Source: Paracoccaceae bacterium
Lineage (GTDB): Bacteria > Pseudomonadota > Alphaproteobacteria > Rhodobacterales > Rhodobacteraceae
Reading direction: 5' to 3'
Length of the DNA: 38,818 nt
Assembly (NCBI GenBank): GCA_020628545.1
Contig: JAHDEX010000038.1
Span: 1-38,818, forward strand
Shown: piece after piece, positions 8,790 to 16,553 of the stretch
Layout of the letters: each line of letters opens with the position of its first letter
How positions within the stretch are numbered: the first letter of the stretch is position 1
Translations under genes and position numbers: made by a program
The notes under the pieces: generated by a model
The model's input: only the letters and a program-made list of their open reading frames with translations
What the model was told of the DNA's origin: nothing
The model's database searches: none

Positions 8790-9656
8790 TTAAACGATGT
8801 CAGCGGCGCGGGCATCGCGCGCGGCGAGATGATCAGCGGCAGCACCATAGATCTCTGCATTGACCACAGCTCCAAGCAAGACAAGGTATGCGCTGACGTA
8901 AAGCCACAAAAGCATGCCAATCACGGCGCCGAGAGACCCGTAGACCGCTTCATAGCTTCCAAAGTTGGTCAGGTAATATCCAAGCCCCGCAGACGACAGA
9001 ACCCAGACCACAACGACAATCCCCGCACCGGCGGTCACCCACGGACGTCTGGCACCGCGCAAGTTTGGACCGAACCGATAGAGAAGGCTCAGTCCGCCAA
9101 ACAGAACAGCGAGCGCGATGCTCCAACGGATGAACTCAAGGACCCAAGCTGTCGAAACAGCAATAGGTGCAAACGCAATAATGACGGGGACAACAACAAC
9201 CGCGACAAGGGCCACAACGGCGAGTGCGACAAGACAAACGGTGAGATTGATTGCCACAAACACCTGACGCAACCCGCCACGCGCCGGGACACCTTCAATG
9301 GCGTTCAACCCGCCCATCAATGCGGCCACAGCAGCGCGAGCCGACCAGATCGCAAGGGCGACGGACACAAGTGTTGCCCAACCTAAAGTGTCTGTTCGGG
9401 CCGTCAGAAGCGCCTCTAATTGTCCCTGCAGCAGCGAATAGGCGTCTTCCGGAATGACATCTTCCATCAAGGCAAGCTGGTCGGCGACGATGTCCGCATC
9501 GGCGACAAGTCCAAATACGGCGACGACCGCAGCGATTCCCGGAAAGACACCAAACATCCCAAAAAAGGCGACACCGGCGGCAATCAGACCAATATGGCGT
9601 TCGCCAGCTTGCGTGTAGACCGACCAAACCCGGTTCCAGATCGTCTTGAGCTTCAT
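8790..9656 (-). CDS. YihY/BrkB family inner-membrane protein
   Basis: This 288-residue integral membrane protein matches the YihY/BrkB family. It opens with a short cytoplasmic helix and AAGVAFFGMFGVFPGIAAVV near residues 26-45, which fits the conserved start of the first membrane segment. About six hydrophobic segments follow, including a long very hydrophobic stretch around residues 145-170, and the family LLWLYVSAYLVLLGAVVNAE motif near residues 250-270. The family was once called ribonuclease BN in error, and its transport or structural role is unsettled. The ribosome-binding site is modest (AGGTAGAG). It is the first gene of the leftward pair with the methyltransferase-like gene and is divergent from the kinase gene. 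Confidence 0.88.
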   Translation of the reverse strand: MKLKTIWNRVWSVYTQAGERHIGLIAAGVAFFGMFGVFPGIAAVVAVFGLVADADIVADQLALMEDVIPEDAYSLLQGQLEALLTARTDTLGWATLVSVALAIWSARAAVAALMGGLNAIEGVPARGGLRQVFVAINLTVCLVALAVVALVAVVVVPVIIAFAPIAVSTAWVLEFIRWSIALAVLFGGLSLLYRFGPNLRGARRPWVTAGAGIVVVVWVLSSAGLGYYLTNFGSYEAVYGSLGAVIGMLLWLYVSAYLVLLGAVVNAEIYGAAADHLAARDARAADIV

Positions 9657-9838
9657 AACGCTCTACCTAGTCTAGTGTGTCATGCATTGCCACCTACCTT
9701 CACTAGGGTGCCGCGCGCAAACTGTGATCTTTTTTCAGCCCTATCAAGGCTTTAAAGCTGCCAAAGTTCCGAATCGGTTTTTCGAAAAGGTGGCTTGCGA
9801 CTAAGCTGCCGCAAAAGGCACCAAAAAGCCGAGAGCAG

Positions 9839-10462
9839 ATGCAAGACGAAAAAACACCTATCAGTCTGGTCGCCGACCGGATCCACGAGATGCTGAGCAC
9901 ACGTGAGCGGCTGATCGTCGGCATTGCCGGTGCGCCCGGCAGTGGGAAGTCGACGCTCGCGCGCGAGGTCGCGCGGCGACTGAACCTTCAACGCACCCGC
10001 ACTATCGTTGTCCCGATGGACGGTTTTCATTTGGACAACGCCGTGATCGAGCCGATGGGCCTCCTTCAGCGCAAAGGGGCCCCTGAAACGTTTGATGTTC
10101 GAGGTTTTGTGCACCTTATCAAACGGATACAAGCCAGAGATCATGTCTATGCGCCGGCCTTTGACAGGACGCGCGACATTTCTGTTGCGGGTGTCGTTGA
10201 TATTCCCCCAGACCTGCCCGTGGTGATTGTCGAAGGCAATTACCTGATGTTCGATGAGCCAGTTTGGAACGTGCTTCCAGGCATTTGGGATCTCTCTGTT
10301 AGAATTGACGTGCCGATCACAGAGCTACGGGCGCGTTTGATCCAACGCTGGTTGAACCAGAACTTGTCTCGTGCGGCGGCCACGCGCCGCGCAGAGGGCA
10401 ACGATATTCCCAATGCAAACCGTGTCATTGCGAAGGCCCTGCCTTGCGACATCATGGTCTAA
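9839..10462 (+). CDS. P-loop kinase of the uridine-kinase/pantothenate-kinase superfamily (YggC/FrcK-like)
   Basis: This 207-residue cytoplasmic protein has a Walker A motif, GAPGSGKST (residues 31-39), followed by VPMDGFHLDN, VEGNYLMFDEPVW and a late Arg-rich region (TRRAEGNDIPNANRV). This layout is that of the nucleoside/nucleotide kinase family that includes E. coli YggC and the FrcK protein of rhizobial fructose operons. It phosphorylates a small molecule, but the substrate is not readable from sequence. GAGAG sits just before the ATG. It appears monocistronic: the pqi operon begins 120 bp downstream. A fructose role would be interesting because amylosucrase in this window would release fructose, but nothing here links them. 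Confidence 0.8.
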   Translation: MQDEKTPISLVADRIHEMLSTRERLIVGIAGAPGSGKSTLAREVARRLNLQRTRTIVVPMDGFHLDNAVIEPMGLLQRKGAPETFDVRGFVHLIKRIQARDHVYAPAFDRTRDISVAGVVDIPPDLPVVIVEGNYLMFDEPVWNVLPGIWDLSVRIDVPITELRARLIQRWLNQNLSRAAATRRAEGNDIPNANRVIAKALPCDIMV

Positions 10463-10582
10463 CATTCGGACAGCAATTGAGCGCTGCATTCGCTTGAATT
10501 TGCAGTTCTTTGAGGTCGCTGGCCATGGTAACTTGTGCGGCGTTTCACTATGTTAGCTGCATAGTTTCCAGCCGAGGCACGA

Positions 10583-11200
10583 ATGGGGCCGCTCGAAGAC
10601 CTGATAGCCTGTCCACATTGCGACACGCTCCATAACTATTCCGACGTTCCAGAAGGTGCGCAAGCGCATTGCCGCAAGTGCGGCGCAGTGATGCTGACAC
10701 AGCGTGCTGCGTCAGTCGCGATTGTCCTTAGCCTCGCGCTATCGTCCTTCCTGCTCATGATCGCTGCGATCTCGTTTCCCTTTCTTGGGGTGGAGGCTGG
10801 CGGACTGAGCAACGGGACGTCGCTGCTGGGCACCGTGATGGCTTTTTCAGACGACTACGCCCTGCCCCTCGCCATCGCAGTTGCCGCATTCATCGTGTTT
10901 ATTCCACTCACACGGCTGGGTGCGCTTATCGTTGCGGTAACGCCGTTGGTTTTGGACCGCACCCCGCGCAGTCTTCACAAACGTGCCTTTGGTTTGGCCG
11001 AGCAACTACGCCCCTGGTCCATGGCTGAGATATTTGTGGTGGGCGTTGCTGTGGCCTTGGTGAAGATCACCGCACTGGTCTCGGTCACTTATGGGCTCGC
11101 GTTCTGGGCTTTGGCCGGTTTGGTCGTGCTTAGCTTTTGGCAAGATACATTGATTTGTAGGTACACAGTATGGCGGGCGCTGGATACATCTCGGGATTGA
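10583..11200 (+). CDS. pqiA: PqiA-like protein, first half (PqiA domain)
   Basis: This 205-residue inner-membrane protein corresponds to the N-terminal half of E. coli-type PqiA. It starts with a zinc-ribbon-like segment (CPHC at residues 10-13, CRKCGAVM further on) and continues with about four membrane segments. PqiA partners the MCE protein PqiB in a trans-envelope lipid-transport system induced by paraquat in E. coli. E. coli PqiA is a single polypeptide of about 417 residues with two homologous halves; here the halves are separate genes that overlap by 31 bp. GAGG lies close to the ATG. The gene heads the pqi operon. Confidence 0.88.
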   Translation: MGPLEDLIACPHCDTLHNYSDVPEGAQAHCRKCGAVMLTQRAASVAIVLSLALSSFLLMIAAISFPFLGVEAGGLSNGTSLLGTVMAFSDDYALPLAIAVAAFIVFIPLTRLGALIVAVTPLVLDRTPRSLHKRAFGLAEQLRPWSMAEIFVVGVAVALVKITALVSVTYGLAFWALAGLVVLSFWQDTLICRYTVWRALDTSRD

Positions 11201-11808
11201 CCACCGCCCGCGCCGCGGGACTTGTCGCATGCGAACGCTGCGGACAGGTGCATCAGCGCCAGAATGAGGTATGTCGGCGGTGCGGCGCGCAGCTTCACAG
11301 CCGCAAGCCAGATAGCCTGCAAAAGGTCTGGGCCTGGTGGCTGGCGGGCGTGATCACTTTTATCCCAGCCAATATTTATCCGATGCTGCTGACATCCACG
11401 CTGGTTGAAAGATCGGAAAGCACAATCATCGGCGGGGTATTTGAACTGATCCACTATGGGTCATACGGCATTGCAGCGATTGTTTTCATCGCCTCAATCG
11501 TCATCCCCTTGCTGAAGTTCTTTATCATTGCCTACCTCGCACTGAGCGTGCATCGCCATGCCCTGCTCAGCCAACACCGGCGCCATCAGTTGTTCGTCTT
11601 TGTCGAATTCATCGGGCGGTGGTCGATGATCGACATCTTCGTGGTGGCCGTGCTGGCGGCGCTTGTGCAACTCGACACGGTGGCTGCAATCAACCCGGGG
11701 ATAGCCGCAATTAACTTCGCTTTGGCGGTTGTCTTTACAATGTTTTCTGCTCAAAGCTTCGACCCACGTCTGATCTGGGACGAGAACGAGGCTGCCGCCG
11801 ATGACTGA
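11170..11808 (+). CDS. pqiA: PqiA-like protein, second half (PqiA domain)
   Basis: This 212-residue protein corresponds to the C-terminal half of PqiA. It again opens with a zinc-ribbon-like pair of Cys motifs (CERCGQVH, CRRCGAQL) and has about four membrane segments, including NIYPMLLTSTLV and the loop FELIHYGSYGIAAIVFIASI. Its start lies 31 bp inside the preceding pqiA gene in another frame, and its own 3' end overlaps pqiB by 8 bp, so translation of the operon is tightly coupled. Together the two proteins should do the job of one full-length PqiA. The exact start within the overlap is uncertain; a later start would remove up to about 15 residues. Confidence 0.86.
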   Translation: MAGAGYISGLTTARAAGLVACERCGQVHQRQNEVCRRCGAQLHSRKPDSLQKVWAWWLAGVITFIPANIYPMLLTSTLVERSESTIIGGVFELIHYGSYGIAAIVFIASIVIPLLKFFIIAYLALSVHRHALLSQHRRHQLFVFVEFIGRWSMIDIFVVAVLAALVQLDTVAAINPGIAAINFALAVVFTMFSAQSFDPRLIWDENEAAADD

Positions 11809-14257
11809 CAACAACACCCCTGCGTCGCTTGACGTGCGACGGCGCAAGTCTTCGGGCTTTGGCGCGGTGTCATGGATCTGGCTTGTACCGATCATCGCGC
11901 TCGGCGTGATCCTGAGCGCGACCTATCAGACCTATCAGGATCGTGGCGTCGCAATCGAAATCGCGTTTGGCAACGGGGCGGGCATCTCCAAAGATACTCC
12001 AATCCGGTACCGCGACATTGATATCGGCTACGTGGAAAAGATTACCTTCTCCAGCGATCTTGAAAACGTCGTCGCAACAGCGCGCGTTGATCAAAACATC
12101 GCACCGTTCCTCGACGAAGGCGCACAGTTCTGGGTGGTCGAACCCGATGTTTCTCTGCGTGGGGTGTCGGGTCTCGATACGGTGCTGGCCGGTGTTTATA
12201 TCGCTGGCCGCTGGGATACCGTTGCTGGTGAAGCGCGAACATCGTTTGAAGGACTTGATACAGCCCCATTGCTGGCCGGAAACGAACGCGGTGTTGAGAT
12301 TGTATTGCGAACGGACGATGGCCGTTCAATCGCCAAGGGTGCCCCCCTGCTGCACAAAGGGTTGCAAGTGGGCTTTCTCGACGAGCCACAGCTTGATCCG
12401 CTCGGGCTAGGTGTCACCGTGGCGGGATTTGTGGAAGCTGAATACGCCGACTTGGTCACGACAAACACCCGCTTTTGGGACACGTCGGGCTTCTCGTTCA
12501 CGGTGGGCGCGAACGGCTTGGGTTTGAACGTCGATAGTATCGCATCGCTGATCGAAGGTGGTATCGCTTTTGATACCGTGGTGTCGGGCGGTATTCCCGT
12601 CAGCATGAGCCCGGATCCCTTTGTGTTCGAAGTCTATGACAACGAGACAGATGCGCGAGAAAGTCTCTTCGAAAACGAGGACCAAACTCTTCTAACCGTC
12701 GGCATTCTGTTTGATGAGAATATCAACGGCCTCACCGTCGGATCTGGTGTGAAATACCAAGGTGTGCGCGTCGGTGAAGTGAGCGCAATCAACGCCATTG
12801 TCGTGGAAGAAGGCAACTCGCGAAGCATCAAGCTGCGCACTATCCTTGAGCTCTCTCCTGGCCGTATCGGCATTGCCGAGGGAACATCGGAAGAGGACTC
12901 CATGTTCATCCTCGCGGGATTTGTCGCAAACGGGATGCGTGCACGGCTTGTGACAGGAAACATCCTGACCGGGTCACTTGAGGTCGAACTGGTTGACGTC
13001 GAAAATACGGAATTTGCATTCCTGGACACGGACCAGGACCCGTTTCCGATCATCCCGACAACGGCGTCGGACGTTTCGGACGTTGCAGACACTGCAGAAG
13101 GCGTTCTGGCTCGGATCAATGAGTTGCCGATTGAAGACCTCATGCAAGGCGCGATTGACTTGATGGCCAGCATCAACGCGCTTGCGCAAGACGACAGTCT
13201 GCAAGCAGCCCCGGAACAGCTGCTTGGTGTCCTTGCCGAAGCGCGGACCTTTATCGCGTCCGAGGACCTGCAAAACACGCCTGACGCTATTCAAACGACG
13301 CTGGATCAAATCGACCTGATGACAGCGCAGTTGACGGAGCTACTGACAGGTATCGAAGAGGCGAACGTGGTTGGAAATCTGTCAACGACGCTGTCGAGCG
13401 CGGACGATGCCGTCAAAACGATCAACTCTGTCGCAGGCGAAGTGCCAGCGGTTCTAGAGCAGATCGCAGCGCTCACCGAAAAAGCAAACGCCCTGCAGCT
13501 GGAAGTGCTGATCAATCAAGCCACAACCGCGCTGTCTGAGATCGAAGCGTTGATCGCAAGCGAGAGCATCGCCGCCCTGCCCGATGGCGCCAATGAGACG
13601 ATTGCGCAGATCCAGGGCATCCTGTCTGAGATTCAGACCGGGGGCGCGGTGGCCAACTTGAATACCACGCTCGAAAGCGCAAACGCTGCGGCCGAGTCAG
13701 TTGCTGCGTCGGTCGAAGGGCTTCCCGCCATCACGGCCCGCGCAAATGAGTTGCTGGATCAATTGCAAGCCGCGGCTGATGACTTGCCACAAATCACAGC
13801 AGGCATTGAAGACCTGGTCGCAAAAGCGAATGCTGTCGAGATTGACGCGTTGATGGCGCAAGCCGAAGAAACGCTTGAGAGCATTGACATGCTGGTTCGC
13901 AACGACGCCACACAGGCCTTGCCTGGCAACGTCAACGCATCCTTGGCGGAACTCGAAGCCCTCTTGTCTGAGGTACGCGCTGGCGGTGCAATTGAGAATG
14001 TCAACGCAACCCTGGCCGCAGCGAGCGAGGCGGCGCAGGCACTCGAAGAGGCGGCGGAGGGCCTGCCCGCGTTGTCCAGCCAAACCGGCCAGTTGATCGC
14101 CAACATTAACGCAGTTGCCAACGTTTATGGCGAGCGCGGGCGATTTACCGCGGACACCAATGCGACCCTACGCGACATTCAAGAGGCCGCAGACGCAATC
14201 ACGTCGCTGGCCCGTGCCATCCAACGGAACCCAAGCTCTATCCTGACAGGACGATAA
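11801..14257 (+). CDS. pqiB: PqiB-like triple-MCE-domain protein with extended helical C-terminus
   Basis: This periplasmic protein is anchored by one N-terminal membrane segment (residues 22-42). Three MCE domains follow at about residues 48-139, 163-258 and 297-400; in PqiB these stack as hexameric rings forming a tunnel that moves lipids between the membranes. The remaining 400 residues are almost pure Ala/Leu/Glu/Asn helix, expected to form the coiled-coil needle above the rings. At 818 residues it is far longer than E. coli PqiB (546), and all the excess is in the needle. That region contains internal repeats: residues 522-616, 617-730 and 731-778 each begin with a motif like NLNTTLESA. 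The gene overlaps pqiA2 and is followed 4 bp later by pqiC. Confidence 0.93.
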   Translation: MTDNNTPASLDVRRRKSSGFGAVSWIWLVPIIALGVILSATYQTYQDRGVAIEIAFGNGAGISKDTPIRYRDIDIGYVEKITFSSDLENVVATARVDQNIAPFLDEGAQFWVVEPDVSLRGVSGLDTVLAGVYIAGRWDTVAGEARTSFEGLDTAPLLAGNERGVEIVLRTDDGRSIAKGAPLLHKGLQVGFLDEPQLDPLGLGVTVAGFVEAEYADLVTTNTRFWDTSGFSFTVGANGLGLNVDSIASLIEGGIAFDTVVSGGIPVSMSPDPFVFEVYDNETDARESLFENEDQTLLTVGILFDENINGLTVGSGVKYQGVRVGEVSAINAIVVEEGNSRSIKLRTILELSPGRIGIAEGTSEEDSMFILAGFVANGMRARLVTGNILTGSLEVELVDVENTEFAFLDTDQDPFPIIPTTASDVSDVADTAEGVLARINELPIEDLMQGAIDLMASINALAQDDSLQAAPEQLLGVLAEARTFIASEDLQNTPDAIQTTLDQIDLMTAQLTELLTGIEEANVVGNLSTTLSSADDAVKTINSVAGEVPAVLEQIAALTEKANALQLEVLINQATTALSEIEALIASESIAALPDGANETIAQIQGILSEIQTGGAVANLNTTLESANAAAESVAASVEGLPAITARANELLDQLQAAADDLPQITAGIEDLVAKANAVEIDALMAQAEETLESIDMLVRNDATQALPGNVNASLAELEALLSEVRAGGAIENVNATLAAASEAAQALEEAAEGLPALSSQTGQLIANINAVANVYGERGRFTADTNATLRDIQEAADAITSLARAIQRNPSSILTGR

Positions 14258-14261
14258 GCCC

Positions 14262-14825
14262 ATGAAAGCTTCCCTACTGCTGACCCTTGGACTGTTCACA
14301 CTGGGCGCGGCCTGTTCGAGTCCGGTGAACCGGGTTGATCTTGTCCCGGTCCAGTCAGAGCTTCGGCTTCCTGCGCTGGTATCAACCGTCATGCTGCGGA
14401 CGGTATCTCTGCCGACTTACGCAGCAGAGGAAGAGGTCTCTGTTCAGGACGAAGCCGGATTGATTGCTTCCGACGGCGCAGTGCTTTGGGCGGATGATCC
14501 ACAACGGGCGGCGACCTTGGCCGTGACGCGGCATCTGAACGACATTCTCACCGCCACGGTAGCCCCTGAGCCATGGCCATTTGTAGATTTGCCAGACGTC
14601 GCTGTCGAGGTCGCGGTATCAGACAGCTTGGCCACAAACGCCGGTGTTTATCGTTTCCGCGGTCAGTTCTTTGTTGGCGGTGATCGCATCGATTTCCGCA
14701 AGAGCGTGACAGCCTTCGACTATTCCGTTCCGATAACCGCGGAGGGGATCGGAGGCGTTTCCACCGCGCAGTCACAAGCACTCTTGCTGCTTTCCGAAGA
14801 CATCGCGCGCGCCCTTTCGCGCTAA
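14262..14825 (+). CDS. pqiC: PqiC-like outer-membrane lipoprotein (ABC-type transport auxiliary lipoprotein)
   Basis: This 187-residue lipoprotein has a lipobox, LGAAC, with the lipidated Cys at residue 19 after a short signal peptide. The mature part fits the ABC-type transport auxiliary component family (PqiC/YmbA): VDLVPVQSELRLP, VMLRTVSLPTYAAEE and a closing segment rich in short helices (QSQALLLLSEDIARALSR). In E. coli PqiC sits in the outer membrane and contacts the PqiB needle, completing the trans-envelope complex. The gene starts 4 bp after pqiB and is the last gene of the operon, 12 bp from the stop of the convergent VOC gene. Confidence 0.9.
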   Translation: MKASLLLTLGLFTLGAACSSPVNRVDLVPVQSELRLPALVSTVMLRTVSLPTYAAEEEVSVQDEAGLIASDGAVLWADDPQRAATLAVTRHLNDILTATVAPEPWPFVDLPDVAVEVAVSDSLATNAGVYRFRGQFFVGGDRIDFRKSVTAFDYSVPITAEGIGGVSTAQSQALLLLSEDIARALSR

Positions 14826-14837
14826 GCGTATTGACAT

Positions 14838-15182
14838 CTATAGGTCGTGGAAGAAGTTCAGCTTGTGCCCGGCTTGATCCGCGACAGTAAATTGTCGGAG
14901 ACCCCATGACGTATCCGCAAGCGGGCCAATGATGTTTGCGCCTCGCTTCCGCAGCTCCCGATGGGTGTAATCCACGCATCCTGTGAAAATCCAAAGGCGC
15001 ACCGGCTGGATCGCGTCTGTGGTTTCCCGGAAAAAGATGGCGCATTCGCCGTGCGAGACCGCGCCCATCCGCGCGTCCGCGTGATACCAACCAACAGTGA
15101 ACCCAAGCCTGTCATGATAGTCGGCTTGCGCTGCCTTCACATCGCGCACCGGAAGTTCTGGGGTTGGTTGATAGATTTTCAT
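14838..15182 (-). CDS. VOC superfamily protein (glyoxalase/bleomycin-resistance fold)
   Basis: This 114-residue protein begins MKIYQPTPELPVRDV, a typical first strand of a vicinal-oxygen-chelate fold, and ends WGLRQFTVADQAGHKLNFF, the usual last strand with its DxxGH motif. The central segment HGECAIFFRE resembles antibiotic-binding members of the bleomycin-resistance type, but metal-dependent and metal-free members cannot be separated here. The start at 15182 is preferred over one six residues upstream because GGGAGG lies in front of it. It is monocistronic and cytoplasmic. Substrate unknown. Confidence 0.82.
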   Translation of the reverse strand: MKIYQPTPELPVRDVKAAQADYHDRLGFTVGWYHADARMGAVSHGECAIFFRETTDAIQPVRLWIFTGCVDYTHRELRKRGANIIGPLADTSWGLRQFTVADQAGHKLNFFHDL

Positions 15183-15227
15183 GATCGTGCCTCCCAGCAA
15201 CTCACGCTGAGAGGCACTTTATCAGAA

Positions 15228-16289
15228 TTAGCCGCGAATACGCTGCTCGGTTTTGGCGTCAAATAGATAAAGGCGTGATGGGTCAATCGTCAGGCCCACT
15301 TTCGCGCCTTCTGTAACAGGGTTGTCGCCCCGCTGTTCGATGACCACACGTTCGCCCGTCGCGCCGACCAGATACGCGTATGACACGCCACCAAGGCTTT
15401 CGACCATATCGACCGTCAAAGCGCTGCCTGCCGGATCAATTTCCAGATGTTCAGGGCGCAAGCCCACGACAACATCATGGCCTTTGTACGCCACAGACAA
15501 GGACGCCGGGATCGATGCACCCATAGCCGGGACTTCGACGCTGCCGTCACCTGCTTTACCGTTTAGGAAATTCATCGCTGGTGAGCCAATGAAGCCCGCG
15601 ACGAACTTGTTGTCAGGATCGCGGTAAAGCTCAAGCGGAGCGCCAACTTGCTCAATCACGCCCTTGCGCAGCACCACGATCTTGTCGGCAAGCGTCATCG
15701 CCTCCACCTGATCGTGGGTCACGTAGATCATCGTTGCGCCGATTTCTTTGTGCAGGCGCGCGATCTCAACACGCATTTCTACGCGCAATTCGGCATCAAG
15801 GTTCGAAAGCGGCTCGTCAAACAGGAAGACGTCCGGACCACGGACAATCGCGCGACCAATCGAAACACGCTGACGCTGGCCACCTGAAAGTGCAGCAGGC
15901 TTGCGTTCAAGATATTCTTCCAGTTTCAGAATGCGCGTGGCTTCGGCGACTTTCGTGTCGATTTCAGCTTTCGGGTGGCCGTTCATCTTCAGGCCGAAGC
16001 CCATGTTCTCTTTCACGGTCATGTGAGGATAAAGCGCGTAGGTTTGGAAAACCATCGCGACGCCGCGCTGCGCCGGATCCATCCGGGTCACATTACGCTC
16101 ACCGATGTGCATGGAACCCTCGGTCGTCTCTTCAAGACCGGCGACCATGCGCAGCAAGGTCGACTTACCGCACCCTGACGGACCTACGAAAACGCAGAAC
16201 TCGCCATCTTCAATCTCAAGATCCACACCATGGATAACCTGTACGTCCCCATAGCGCTTGATCACTTTGTCCAGCGTCACGCCAGCCAT
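15228..16289 (-). CDS. ugpC: sugar ABC transporter ATP-binding protein (UgpC/MalK type)
   Basis: This 353-residue ATPase powers a CUT1-type sugar importer. The motifs are complete: Walker A GPSGCGKST (36-44), Q-loop Gln82, signature LSGGQ (134-138), Walker B ending Asp158-Glu159, and the VTHDQ histidine switch. The last 120 residues form the MalK-type regulatory TOBE region (VVGLRPEHLEI). The start at 16289 follows GGGAGGGAACGAG; an upstream in-frame codon adds seven residues with no support. It is transcribed away from the binding-protein and permease genes that lie 264 bp to its right, so it is most likely their ATPase but is separately promoted. The name ugpC is a family label, not evidence for glycerol-3-phosphate transport. 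Confidence 0.92.
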   Translation of the reverse strand: MAGVTLDKVIKRYGDVQVIHGVDLEIEDGEFCVFVGPSGCGKSTLLRMVAGLEETTEGSMHIGERNVTRMDPAQRGVAMVFQTYALYPHMTVKENMGFGLKMNGHPKAEIDTKVAEATRILKLEEYLERKPAALSGGQRQRVSIGRAIVRGPDVFLFDEPLSNLDAELRVEMRVEIARLHKEIGATMIYVTHDQVEAMTLADKIVVLRKGVIEQVGAPLELYRDPDNKFVAGFIGSPAMNFLNGKAGDGSVEVPAMGASIPASLSVAYKGHDVVVGLRPEHLEIDPAGSALTVDMVESLGGVSYAYLVGATGERVVIEQRGDNPVTEGAKVGLTIDPSRLYLFDAKTEQRIRG

Positions 16290-16312
16290 GTCTCGTTCCC
16301 TCCCAGCCAAAT

Positions 16313-16328
16313 TGCTGCAATCGCAGCA
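16313..16328. promoter_or_regulatory. dyad between the divergent ABC transporter genes (possible operator)
   Basis: TGCTGC and GCAGCA form a perfect 6-bp inverted repeat around AATC. It lies 24 bp upstream of the UgpC-type ATPase start codon. A related sequence with 13 of 16 matches (8263-8278) lies upstream of pntA. A separate perfect 10-bp palindrome, TACTATAGTA, is at 16361-16370. No regulator gene is encoded nearby, so any role as an operator is a guess. Confidence 0.3.
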
Positions 16329-16450
16329 GTATTCTGTTGTATCGCCACGAGACGGTTGGCTACTATAGTACCTACTGTAAGCGCCGAAGCTTACCTTCCG
16401 TCTTATGGGCCGGTTTGCCGGATCACTTGATCATAGCTACCGTCGACCTG

Positions 16451-16480
16451 TTGACAACGTTAGGCGAGTCGCGCTTTAGT
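16451..16480 (+). promoter_or_regulatory. candidate promoter for the sugar-binding protein operon
   Basis: A perfect -35 hexamer, TTGACA (16451-16456), is followed after 18 bases by TTTAGT (16475-16480), a modest -10. It lies about 75 bp upstream of the binding-protein start codon in the intergenic region shared with the divergent ATPase gene. Assigned by eye only. Confidence 0.35.
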
Positions 16481-16553
16481 TTCAATATTCAAAACTAGGT
16501 TTCAAATAATGGAACCAAGGGAGACACTGAAGGAAGCACCAGGGAGGACAACC

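Noticed and set aside
14548..15090. A 180-codon leftward frame spanning the pqiC 3' end and the VOC gene
   Set aside because: It overlaps two recognisable genes in conflicting frames and its translation is Arg-rich and featureless.
15228..16289. True glycerol-3-phosphate (Ugp) transport, as the family label would suggest
   Set aside because: The neighbours are a general CUT1 sugar-binding protein and permeases beside a glycogen operon. The ATPase family label is shared by many sugar importers.
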